A stretch of 64,000 bases of DNA from Proteles cristata cristata. Taxonomy: Eukaryota; Chordata; Mammalia; Carnivora; Hyaenidae. The stretch covers positions 248,001-312,000 of the forward strand of contig JAESUZ010003286.1 of NCBI GenBank assembly GCA_017311185.1, read 5' to 3'. The translations under genes and the position numbers were made by a program. This document shows positions 55,957 through 64,000 of the stretch, piece after piece (position 1 is the first letter of the stretch; every line of letters begins with the position of its first letter). The notes beneath the pieces are model-generated. The model did no database searches and was not told the DNA's origin. It was given only the letters and a program-made list of their open reading frames with translations.

Positions 55957-55991
55957 CATTACATCCCTGTCTCCTTCCTTTTTGCCTGCAG
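55957..55991 (+). promoter_or_regulatory. SHB: 3' splice site before the YDTP/YDQP exon
   Basis: A near-continuous pyrimidine tract (ccctgtctccttccttttt) is followed by gcctgcag. This is a stronger acceptor than the one at 17473. The split Glu codon (G at 17594, AA at 55992) confirms the junction. Confidence 0.9.
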
Positions 55992-56207
55992 AATTTCAGA
56001 GGCAAGAAAGCGTACGGTCCCAGCACAAAGGCATCCAGTTATACGACACCCCTTATGAACCCGAGGGCCAAAGCGTCGACTCGGACTCAGAGAGCACGGT
56101 CAGCCCCCGACTACGGGAGAGCAAGCTGCCCCAGGACGATGACAGGCCCGCCGACGAGTACGACCAGCCATGGGAGTGGAACCGGGTCACCATCCCAGCC
56201 CTGGCAG
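55992..56207 (+). CDS. SHB: SHB internal coding exon (exon 3 by human comparison), YDTP/YDQP tyrosine-motif segment
   Basis: Partial CDS: an internal exon of 216 nt. Joined to the G at 17594 it reads E-FQRQESVRSQHKGIQ, then LYDTPYEPEG, an acidic/serine stretch (SVDSDSESTVSPR), LRESKLPQDDDRPADEYDQPWEW, and NRVTIPALA. The YDTP and YDQP motifs continue the YxxP series of the previous exon and precede the SH2 domain, which lies in later exons outside the window. The acceptor has a strong pyrimidine tract ending in tgcag (AG at 55990-55991). The donor is GCAG then gtaagg at 56208. The exon enters and leaves in phase 1, so its length is a multiple of three. It is more CpG-rich than the flanking intron, as expected for selected coding DNA. 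No frameshift or stop is present, so nothing suggests a pseudogene. Confidence 0.96.
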
Positions 56208-56213
56208 GTAAGG
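56205..56213 (+). promoter_or_regulatory. SHB: 5' splice site after the YDTP/YDQP exon
   Basis: The sequence CAG then gtaagg is a good donor. The last coding base is a phase-1 G after CTG GCA. The remaining intron runs past the window end. Confidence 0.9.
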
Positions 56214-56929
56214 AGCCGGTGGCCCTGCTCAGAGGACGCTGCTGGCCCATGCTCAGTATTCACCTTTGGTAAAGGGGATATGTACACTGGTCCTTCTGCT
56301 CAGGTAAACCCGCAGGGCTTTGTTGGATAGTCCGGCTGGGCCCCTCAAAGATGATGAGGGTTCTGGAGGGAAGGGAGGCCAGGCCGGGTCTCCAGGCCCT
56401 CCGTTCCGGTCTTTCCTAGTCTTCACAGACAGCCCCGATGATCTCATTGTCTGACTGTGTCTTTTGTCCTGTTGGTAATGCTCTAGTTCACTGAAGCCAA
56501 GATTTCAGAAGGAATTTGCTTACAAACTAAAAGAAAACCAACCTGCAGAGTGGTTCCCACTAGGCCTAAGGGAGTTTCCCTCTAGTTGTGCGACTCTGCT
56601 AGACCTGTGTGCACCTGGGGCCACCGTGTTTCCTGTTTCAGCTTTGGCACGAAGCCATTCACAGAGCATAGGCATGGGCGCATCCTGACCTCAAGCTGGC
56701 TCTCGCCCTGGCCGAGAATGACTCAGGTCCCCCCCGCCCGCCTCTCTCTGAGACTGGTTCTCTAGAATCTGGGTATCTGTCACAGCACTAAAACTCCTCT
56801 CCCACAGCCTTTTGCAAAGCTGCCTGCCACATGTGTCACAGGACTTGAACTTATGTGCTCACCCTCTAATTCTAATCCCAGCCTTTTGGATCCAAGCCAG
56901 GGCTATGATCTAAAACTCAGAAAAGGTAT
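56214..56929. other. Unassigned intronic DNA after the second exon
   Basis: No repeat or exon was recognised. Confidence 0.4.
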
Positions 56930-57200
56930 TGTTTATCATCATGAAAGGTGGCGAGCAACCTGAATGTCCAGCAAACAGGCATTGATTCAACAGAATGCTG
57001 TACAGCCACTAGCAAGTGATATTGACAGAGTTTATAACAAACTCTTGTTATAAAGTTATATGAGGGAAATGCTTATGTTTAATGTTAGGTGAAAAGGCAG
57101 ATGCCAAAAATTTCTTATGCATCTAAGAGTTTAGGCATGTGAAAAAAGAGACATTGAATGACTCATTTAATTCTTGCCACACTGAAGGTCAAAAAGAGGG
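56930..57200 (+). mobile_element. Old L1M LINE-1 3' fragment
   Basis: 'gcgagcaacctgaatgtccagcaaacaggcattgattc', 'gaatgctgtacagccac' and 'tgttaggtgaaaaggcag' follow the sense L1M order. Confidence 0.7.
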
Positions 57201-57389
57201 GGATGGCTTTAATTTTTCATTTAAGATTCATTTTTGCCTGAAGTCTTTCTTTTTCATGCCCACTGGACCCTTCCTTTCTAGCCCCCAGCAGCGAGGCCTC
57301 TGCACTTCCCCCATGCTGATCCCCTCAATTGATGTTCTAGCTGCTTGAGCACATACTACTCACAGTTCCCTGGACATGGTGTGTGTCGT

Positions 57390-57537
57390 GCAAATTCCAT
57401 TCTTTCTCCCTAAATGCCCTTCGCTGCCATGGAAAAAAATCCTGTGCCTCCTTCCAGGCCCAGCTCACACGTCGCCATCTCTGTGAGCCCTTCTTGGGAC
57501 ACAGCTGTGCATCCCAAGGGCTTTCCTACTGGGTCTC
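57390..57537 (+). mobile_element. L2 LINE fragment
   Basis: 'ccattctttctccctaaatgccctt', 'tgtgcctccttccaggcccagctcac' and 'gtgagcccttcttggg' are sense L2. The felid SINE inserts at its end. Confidence 0.65.
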
Positions 57538-57550
57538 TGGGCCGGTTGAG

Positions 57551-57777
57551 CTTTTTTTTTCTTTGTTTTACACTTTTAAAAAATATTTTATTTCTGAGAG
57601 AGAGAGAGAGACAGTGTGAGCAGGAAAGGGTCAGAAAAGAGAGAGACACAGAATCCAAAGCAGGCTCCAAGCTCTGAGCTGTAAGCACAGACCCCCAACA
57701 CGGGGCTCAAACCCACGAACCATGAGATCGTGACCTGAGCTGAAGTCAGATGCTTAACTGAGCCACCCAGGCACCCT
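57551..57777 (-). mobile_element. Felid CAN SINE
   Basis: Minus-strand full-length copy. A 13-bp duplication with one mismatch (tgggccggttgag and tgggacggttgag) is at 57538-57550 and 57778-57790. Confidence 0.95.
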
Positions 57778-57790
57778 TGGGACGGTTGAG

Positions 57791-58229
57791 ATTCTTGCAC
57801 TCAACCCTGGCAGGACGTTTTCCTCATCGTACGGTTAGCCCTGTTGGTGGTGGTCTCTGCCTGTCAGGCCGGAGCGCCTGGCTGAGAGCCAGACACAAGA
57901 GTAGTCATGAGGTTGAAGGTCAGGTCACCCCCATGCATTTTCACAATCCCCTGTCTTCCCTTGGCAGAAAGGAATCCAAGGGCTCTTCCTATGCCCTGGC
58001 ATGGCCGATAAGGGGCTGTGCTCCTCCTCCTGGCCGTGAGAGGAGCTGGAATGGGGCCGTTGCCATCCAAGAGCTTACTCCCTGCAAACACCAGTTTGAT
58101 TAAAGGGCTCATGTGGCAGCTCTCCCAGATACCCGGCCCCTATGGCATGAGATAGCACCGAGACAGGTGGAGGGTCTCACACTCTCCTGGACTGACCACC
58201 TGTAGGTCCCTCGAAGGTCGTGTTACCTT
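57791..58229. other. Unassigned intronic DNA
   Basis: No gene or repeat was recognised. Confidence 0.35.
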
Positions 58230-58264
58230 TGATGCTCTAGTCTGGTCTGGCACCGTGCTGATCA

Positions 58265-58412
58265 CAATGAGTTTTCTGGACCAGCAGCATTGCATCCCCT
58301 AGGAGCTGGTGAGAAATGCGGGGTCTTGGGCCCCACCCCATACCTACAGAGTCAGATCTGTTTTAACAAGACCCCCGGGTGATTTGCGTGTGCGTTAAAG
58401 TGAAAAGCACTT
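58265..58412 (+). mobile_element. MER5A-like hAT DNA transposon remnant
   Basis: 'ttctggaccagcagcattgcatcccctaggagctggtgagaaatgc', 'ccccaccccatacctac' and 'ttttaacaagacccccgggtgatt' match MER5A well in order. Confidence 0.85.
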
Positions 58413-60734
58413 AACCTATAGGACCTCATCTGTTCTTAAGAATCTCATACCAGAACTTGCCCACTTCTGCCCAAAGGTGGTCTTAGAACTCCTGTACATT
58501 CTATACAAAAAGATCATAAGCTCTCAACTAGAACTATCTCCTGCTAAGTTTCTGGGCCGCAGGTGCCCATTCTGGACATGGCTTTATGTCACTGAGTTAC
58601 TATCACAAGTGTCATTATAGGTCTACTTCTTAGGCTGCCGAGAGAAGACAGACTCAGAATCAGGTCCCTGTCTGTGTCTCATCAAGTCACTTATCTCCGC
58701 GTGGTCTGCCCCAGAGTTAAACCAGCTGTTGTCTACCAAAGAAGCTTTTGGCTTCATTCTGATTTCTAGGGCCTACTCAGAAAGCATTTTACTCAGGCAG
58801 GAGGGACGCTGGGACCCATCGTTAGTCATGACCAGATGCCTCCCCGTGTCGTGGACAGAGCCCGTCAGGGCAGTGTTCATAGGTGAGGGGCACCCTCTGG
58901 TATCCTAGCCCAGAGTGAAGACGGAGTGAGATGTGGATGGGCCACTTTCCAGGTAATGAGGATAAGTTGAAATGGCTCGAGTAGGTAACTCAGGCACTGC
59001 CATGGTCCCATGTGTACACCCAGAAGTGTGGCTGCCCAGGACTGAAGGCATTCCTGTGTGAGTCAATAGTGCACATGCATGGGTACGGCCAGACACACAC
59101 GCTTTATCAAGTCATTGGTGTCGTTGGAGAGGAAGACAGTGCTTGGCTAGGTCCTGTCCTCCTAACAACACCCATTTGAAATGATTTCTCTAGACTCTCG
59201 GGAAGCTCTCTGACGCTCCCTGAAAGCCTGGGGTGCAGGGACTTGGGAGCATCTGTGTGCAGGATAGAGTTGGCTGGGAAAAATTGTTACCGTCTCTTTC
59301 CTCCCTTTGTGTTTTCTGGTTCTGTATTTTTGTCCTGGATGAGGGAATCTGGGCAGTGTTTTCAAATTTCCAAAGGGTATGGATTGTGAGGGAGCCCCAA
59401 GGTCCGAGTGGGGTCCACTGGGGAGTCACGGGCATTTTGGGTCCAAGCGAGTGGTAAGAATTTCATTTACACCTGGAAGTACATAATGAGCTTCCCCTCG
59501 CTGGGAATTTGCAGCCAGCAGCTCGGTTGAGGCAAGAATGATGATAGAGGCTTTGCCCAGCAGTGGGAGGTTGGTCTGTCACCTCAACGGCTGTGTCCAT
59601 CCTTCAGCACCCCACCGTGCTGATCAGAGACTGGGAGAAGGGAAGGCTTCCAAATGATCTCCATGATTCAATCTATGAAGCCAAATTGCTTCCTGCCTTT
59701 CAGAGTGCTGTCCTGTATTGCATTCATGGAAAGAGGCACTCTCAAAGGAGTCCTTTCGCATTCCCCAAGAAGTAAACCTTCTCAGCCGACAGCTCCAGAT
59801 CAGCCTTTATGGAAGTCAGGCCCTTCCCAGCTCAGCCACACTCTGACAATCTGGGGGCTGCTGCCTCGGGAAGGCTCGATTATCACTGCCCAGTTGTCGT
59901 GAAAACAGCTATTGCAGGGTGTGAGGTGGTCTTAGCTTCTTGGGAATGAAAGTCTTCCCTCCTAGAATTTTCTGGCCAGGTGAGTGAGAAATACAAAGCT
60001 CTCCAGAAAACCTTGGGCCTTCGTTGCCTACTTTTCCTCCGGGAAGCTGACTGCAGCCTCAGCCAGAGCCTCCACCCGCCCAGCACTGGAGTCCCTTCCC
60101 ACATGTGTGGCCTTTGTTGATCCCAACCCCCAGGACAGATGCCCAGTCAGGCTTCTTGCACCACCAACTGCAGGGAACAGGCAGACTGCAGCTCTCCCTG
60201 CCCCTCCCATGCACGGAGAGATGGTGTGGCTTCCATCAAGCCGGCAGCCCCCTTCACCCCTCCGCAGAGACACCTGCCTTCAGAGCTGGCTACAGTCAGT
60301 TCCCAGCTGGCTTTGACTCCCCACCTTGGGAGTCTTTATAGCAACAGATTGCAAGGTAGCAGGTGGGTCTAGAAATGGCCTGTGGAACTCCCTGCCCAGT
60401 GGCGCAGGAAAAGCAGCCTAGGGTGATTCCACAGTCTTGGGGTGGCATGGATTGGTCCGGAGGGTCTAATCAGCCCTGGGCCTTGTGGCAAGGATTGTGA
60501 CATGGACAAATGGAGCCTGCACAGGAGGTGTCCACACAGGGGAGGGCAGAGGAGTTGAGAGGATAACCTAGAGAAACACATGGGCTCAGGATGGCACGGA
60601 TTAGGTGTCTTCACATCTCTGAGTGGCCACTGGGAGGACGAGGATTGAACCCGTCTTAGGAGCCTCCGTTTTCTCACCCAGGAAATGTGTCTGCTGCAAA
60701 GGGTCCTAGTGAGGCTTAAAGGACACGGCACCAG
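58413..60734. other. Unassigned intronic DNA
   Basis: No gene or confident repeat was seen in about 2.3 kb. Open frames of up to 110-150 codons in the GC-rich 60-61 kb part show no domain. Confidence 0.35.
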
Positions 60735-60910
60735 GAGAGTGCTGGCATCTACTGAGCACTTTCTGCCTGCATTATCTCCCCTAATCCTCACAGCCACGCT
60801 CTGGGAGATTAGTTTCCTCATTTTACTGAGAAAAAAGGCCCAAAGAGAATAGGCCCATAGCTAGTCAGCCACAGAGCTGGTATGTGAAGTCCACTTCCAG
60901 AGCCCTAGGC
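60735..60910 (-). mobile_element. MIR fragment
   Basis: 'gcatctactgagcactttctgcctgcattatctcccctaatcctcac' followed by 'tcctcattttactgagaaaaaaggcccaaagag' is antisense MIR in order. Confidence 0.8.
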
Positions 60911-61704
60911 CTAACCCAGTAGATGTCTGGGCTCCCTGCTGCCATCAGAGATGCTGCCTAAAATATGGTTGGAGCTCATGGGGAATGTCATGTGCCTTTT
61001 GTTGCCCTTGTACAGATTTCTCCCTGTGTCTACATCTGGGAGGATACTCTGTTGGGGTGTGTGATCTCCTCTGGAGTGGTTCCACCTGAGGATTCTGTAG
61101 GAGCCCAAGTTCTGGAAGTTCGTGCCTGCATGGGGGCTGAGCAGAGCCATCCCACCGGCTGGCCATGCTCTGCCACCTCCCAGCTCCCACACCATGGCAT
61201 CCCACTCCCTCTTATCCAGCTGGGGAAATGAGGCCTGGAGAGGAGAAGAGAACCACCAGAGACCCCATAGCAGAGCTGGTCAGGCCATACACAGAGGATA
61301 GATCAACATTTCCTTTTAATCCAATGAGAACAGTTAACAGCTATATTCTTAGTGATTTGTAATTGCCTCTGAGAAGCAAATGATCAGAGTGCTTGCTCAG
61401 GGAGCCAGGTGGCAAGGAGTGTGCGAAGGGTGCCCTTGAGATCTTTTAAAGGAACAAAGTCATTTCATTTTTTCATTTCCAACTCATTGTCTAAAAATTT
61501 GTCTCCATTGAAGCTACTTTTTGGGCAGTGCCCTGGGTTCAGCCAGCAACAGGTCTGCCTCCCAGCAAAGGTAGAAGACAGACAAATGACTCAGTGCTTA
61601 ACATAGTTATTTGGGTATTTGTCTGTCTTCTCCACTAGCTTCTCAGAGAGTTTCTCTGCTCTCAAAAGCTCAGGACAGTGTTTTGCATGTCAGAAGTCAG
61701 TGGG
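60911..61704. other. Unassigned intronic DNA
   Basis: A MIR-like scrap is at 61215-61285 ('tggggaaatgaggcctggagagg'). No gene was recognised. Confidence 0.35.
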
Positions 61705-61905
61705 GCAGTAGAAGGAATCAGACAATCCCAGGTTCATATACCAGCTGCACCACTCACCAGCTGTGCGACCACAGACAGGCCGTTCAGTCCCCTCAGCCTT
61801 AGCTTTCCCATCTACAAAATGGGGATACTCACAACCCTTGTCACACTGGATCCCTATAATGATTAAGGGAAAAGATCTGGATAAAAAGACTGTGTAAGCT
61901 CTAAA
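61705..61905 (+). mobile_element. MIR fragment
   Basis: 'gaatcagacaatcccaggttcatataccagctgcaccactcaccagctgtgcgacc' and 'cccatctacaaaatggggatac' are the sense MIR core, well preserved. Confidence 0.88.
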
Positions 61906-62295
61906 GGGTCACACTTAAGAGCATGGTTATTGGTGTTCAGGGAAGGCTTACTGTACTAGATAAAATTCAATTTAATATTAAAATAGTACCCCATGAAGAG
62001 GTACTTGGAAGGCTCAGAGCCCCACTTACAAAGCTCATTCCTCATTACACCTGGTAATGAGAAACATGGATGTTGTAGAAAGCAGTACTTCTATAGGAAA
62101 CCCTAATCTCTAATCCTACAATAGTTCTAATGAGGAGCCACCCAGTCTTTCCATTCTTCAGTCCTTCCCAAGGATTGGACTGCTGGTCTCTGGGTATGAG
62201 AGGGTCCCTGTTGCCTTTCTCCCCTCTGTCCCCCTCCCCATTATAGCCATGGCACACTTGTGGATTGGTTGGTTGGCTTGCCCAGAGCGAGCAGG
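61906..62295. other. Unassigned intronic DNA
   Basis: No gene or confident repeat was recognised. Confidence 0.35.
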
Positions 62296-62455
62296 GGAGT
62301 CACCCAGAGGAAGCATTAAATAGATTGTTGGGTTGCACTCCTGAGAGTTCCTGATACAGTAGGTTCTGGGGATGAGGCATGAGAATTTGCATTTTTAACA
62401 GTGTCCAAGTATTACTGATGCCACTGACCTAAGGGCTTCACTTTGAGAACCTACA
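62296..62455 (+). mobile_element. MER5A-like hAT DNA transposon remnant
   Basis: 'gagttcctgatacagtaggttctggggatgaggcatgagaatttgcatttttaacag' and the closing 'cttcactttgagaacc' match MER5A in order. Confidence 0.85.
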
Positions 62456-62534
62456 GTGTACCCTATATATGTTACATGTTAGGTACCAGGATCAGGAAGA
62501 GTTAGAGAGGGGATATCACAGCTCAGCTCAGTGG

Positions 62535-62650
62535 TAGCAACACCACCTCCTCCAGGAAGCCCTTCCTGGACATGTACAGTCCCTTGCCCACCCTCATCCC
62601 AGGTTGGGCTGGAACCTCTGTGCTCCTACCACAGCCTATACAGGGTACAT
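62535..62650 (+). mobile_element. L2 LINE fragment
   Basis: 'ccacctcctccaggaagcccttcctggacatgtac' and 'gctcctaccacagcc' are typical sense L2. Confidence 0.65.
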
Positions 62651-62924
62651 TGGTTTATTCTGGAGTAGCCAGATACACACTTGCAGGGGAGGTGCTAATG
62701 CTGTGTTGGTCACCCCACCCCAAAACCCAAGAGACACCCTCTTGAGTTCTGACACCTGCCCAGCCTCATCAAATAAGGCTGAAAGGGCAGAGAGAGGGCA
62801 GGTAAAGTCCTGGATAAGGTCTATTTCCTCCACAATTCTGAGTCATCTCTGAACAAGCTCAGTTGGCCAATTTAAAATAATCCTATTAAGGTAAAGGGAT
62901 AAATGGGGGAAGAACAGGAAATTC

Positions 62925-63065
62925 ACATTTAGAGAGCACCACTTAAGAAGCCCTGCAAGGTAGGTGTGGTTTCCCTGTCCTCACACAGGTGATAGCACTC
63001 AAGCTCAAAGAGTAAGAGCAGCTTGCCCACAGTCGCACAGCAGATGAACCTAGGTCAGTCTCACT
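62925..63065 (-). mobile_element. MIR fragment
   Basis: 'gaagccctgcaaggtaggtgtggtttccctgtcctcacacaggtg' and 'gcagcttgcccacagtcgcacagcagatgaac' follow the antisense MIR order. Confidence 0.75.
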
Positions 63066-63719
63066 GCAAAACCTTTACTCTTTCCACCACTGCACTGACC
63101 TCTCGAGTGAGGAAAAGGCAGGTCTGAACATTCCCTTTACCTTGTGCTGGCGTGGTGTGCCTTTGGTTGCCGTGGAGCAGTTGCGCCCACTCCATGCTGA
63201 CCTCCTGACTTGTCACTGTCAAGCGCAAACGCTCTGAGGCTGGTAACGCTGATATAATGTGGAGCAGACACTTCCTCTGGGCTTGCTGTTCCCACCAAGC
63301 CCCGTGACTCATCCTCATGCACTCAGAATAAACAGGCTCAGCCCCTGGAGAAGGTGCCTTGGGGAATCTTAGACCTGCCACCATCACCTGGCACACCAAG
63401 ACACATGCCACCTCCTGCTCACCGTGGGCCCCAGTGGGGCTCTTTTGATGCTTCCTGTGCCTTGCATAGCTTCCCAGAATACCTTGGGCCTGCGAGGAAA
63501 TTAAATTTTGTTTGTATGGGGAGCTTTTTGCGATGTAATGAGTAACAGTTGTAATTAATGTTTAACACATATGAACAGCAGGTCTGCAGAGAAAAGGGGG
63601 GTTAAATGATGACAAAGAGAACTGGGATCACTCGCTTCCTTTGGCTAATATGTTACTGAAGGACAGGTTTTTCCAGTTGGTTTTTCTACTTGACATATGA
63701 ATGAATTCATTTAGTCGCC
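63066..63719. other. Unassigned intronic DNA
   Basis: The block 63490-63700 ('ggaaattaaattttgtttg', 'cagttgtaattaatgtttaac') is unique-looking and AT-rich. Nothing else was recognised. Confidence 0.3.
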
Positions 63720-63761
63720 AAAAAAAAAAAAAAAGAAAAAGAAAGAAAGAAAAAGGAAAAC
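63720..63761. repeat. A-rich simple repeat, (A)n(GAAA)n
   Basis: About 15 A are followed by GAAAAA and GAAA units. It resembles a degenerate retroelement tail, but no element body is recognisable on its left. Confidence 0.85.
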
Positions 63762-63925
63762 ACTATTGTTTAATAGCTTTGGTTTGTCTACTAATTATAT
63801 TGATAGAAATGTTCCTTCTAGTGCCTTTGTCTCCTGTGTAACAAAAAACACAAAGATTTTATAGAGTCTTGCTCTTCTGTTTGGCAAGGCAGAAATCTTC
63901 ATGTGGGTAGAGATTTTTGTAGTCT

Positions 63926-64000
63926 CTCTGAGGTCAGAGACTCTGCCTGCTTTGTTCACCCCTCTGGGGTCCCCACCTAGATCCATACCTAGCACATAAT
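63926..64000 (+). mobile_element. L2 LINE 3' fragment, cut by the window end
   Basis: 'ctctgaggtcagagactctgcctgctttgttcacccctctggggtccccacctag' followed by 'cctagcacataat' is the sense L2 3' end. Confidence 0.75.

Larger units (their letters stand above)
17595..55991 (+). other. SHB: SHB intron between the two exons (complete, intron 2 by human comparison)
   Basis: This is a complete intron of 38,397 nt, phase 1, bounded by gtaagc and tgcag. It contains about ten felid SINEs, one truncated LINE-1, old L1M/L2/MIR/MER5 relics and simple-sequence tracts. No other gene, RNA gene or processed pseudogene was recognised on either strand. Confidence 0.9.
56208..64000 (+). other. SHB: SHB intron downstream of the second exon (partial, intron 3 by human comparison)
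   Basis: This is the start of the next SHB intron, which continues past the window. It holds one felid SINE at 57.6 kb, L1M, L2, MIR and MER5A-like fragments and an A-rich tract. No further SHB exon is visible; the SH2-domain exons must lie beyond 64000. Confidence 0.85.

Noticed and set aside
2789..57777. Multiple similar ~220-bp units in both orientations, considered as a CRISPR-like or satellite array
   Set aside because: They are dispersed, flanked by different target duplications and recognisable as felid CAN SINEs, with no regular spacing.

Overview
This is intronic mammalian DNA from a cat-like carnivore (Feliformia, most likely Felidae), holding two internal coding exons of one gene. 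The lineage call rests on about 15 tRNA-Lys-derived CAN SINEs of the felid type (head 'cctgggtggctcagtcggttaag', a 'gctgacagctcagagcctgg' middle, a CT-rich stretch, and an 'aaaaataaataaa' tail). Most are flanked by recognisable target-site duplications. A LINE-1 3' end of the carnivore/felid type agrees. No bacterial, plasmid or viral coding content is present.

The only coding sequence I can support is two + strand exons of SHB, the SH2-domain adaptor protein B. The first (17474-17594) encodes a segment with the YSDP and YMEP motifs. The second (55992-56207) encodes a segment with the YDTP and YDQP motifs. Both have canonical AG/GT boundaries and join in frame across a phase-1 intron of about 38.4 kb. 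They make up the tyrosine-motif linker between the N-terminal part of SHB and its C-terminal SH2 domain. The SHB start, the proline-rich N-terminus and the SH2 exons all lie outside the window.

Layout: 1-17473 is the 3' part of the intron before the first exon (intron 1 by comparison with human SHB). 17595-55991 is the complete next intron. 56208-64000 is the start of the following intron. The introns hold young felid SINEs, a 5'-truncated LINE-1 near 29.2-29.9 kb, older L1M/L2 pieces, many MIR fragments, several MER5A-like DNA transposon remnants, one possible old LTR, and simple-sequence tracts. The other long open frames look accidental or come from repeats, especially SINEs and L2/MIR.

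I found no undescribed system. The points most worth a second look are: the frame-preserving nature of the 216-nt exon; a compound trinucleotide microsatellite that grew at the insertion junction of a LINE-1; a SINE copy that appears to carry 3'-transduced flanking sequence; a G-quadruplex/i-motif-capable C tract; a long polypyrimidine tract; and some non-repeat AT-rich blocks that could be conserved regulatory DNA. Repeat calls come from remembered consensus features, so family and subfamily names and exact ends of old elements are approximate.
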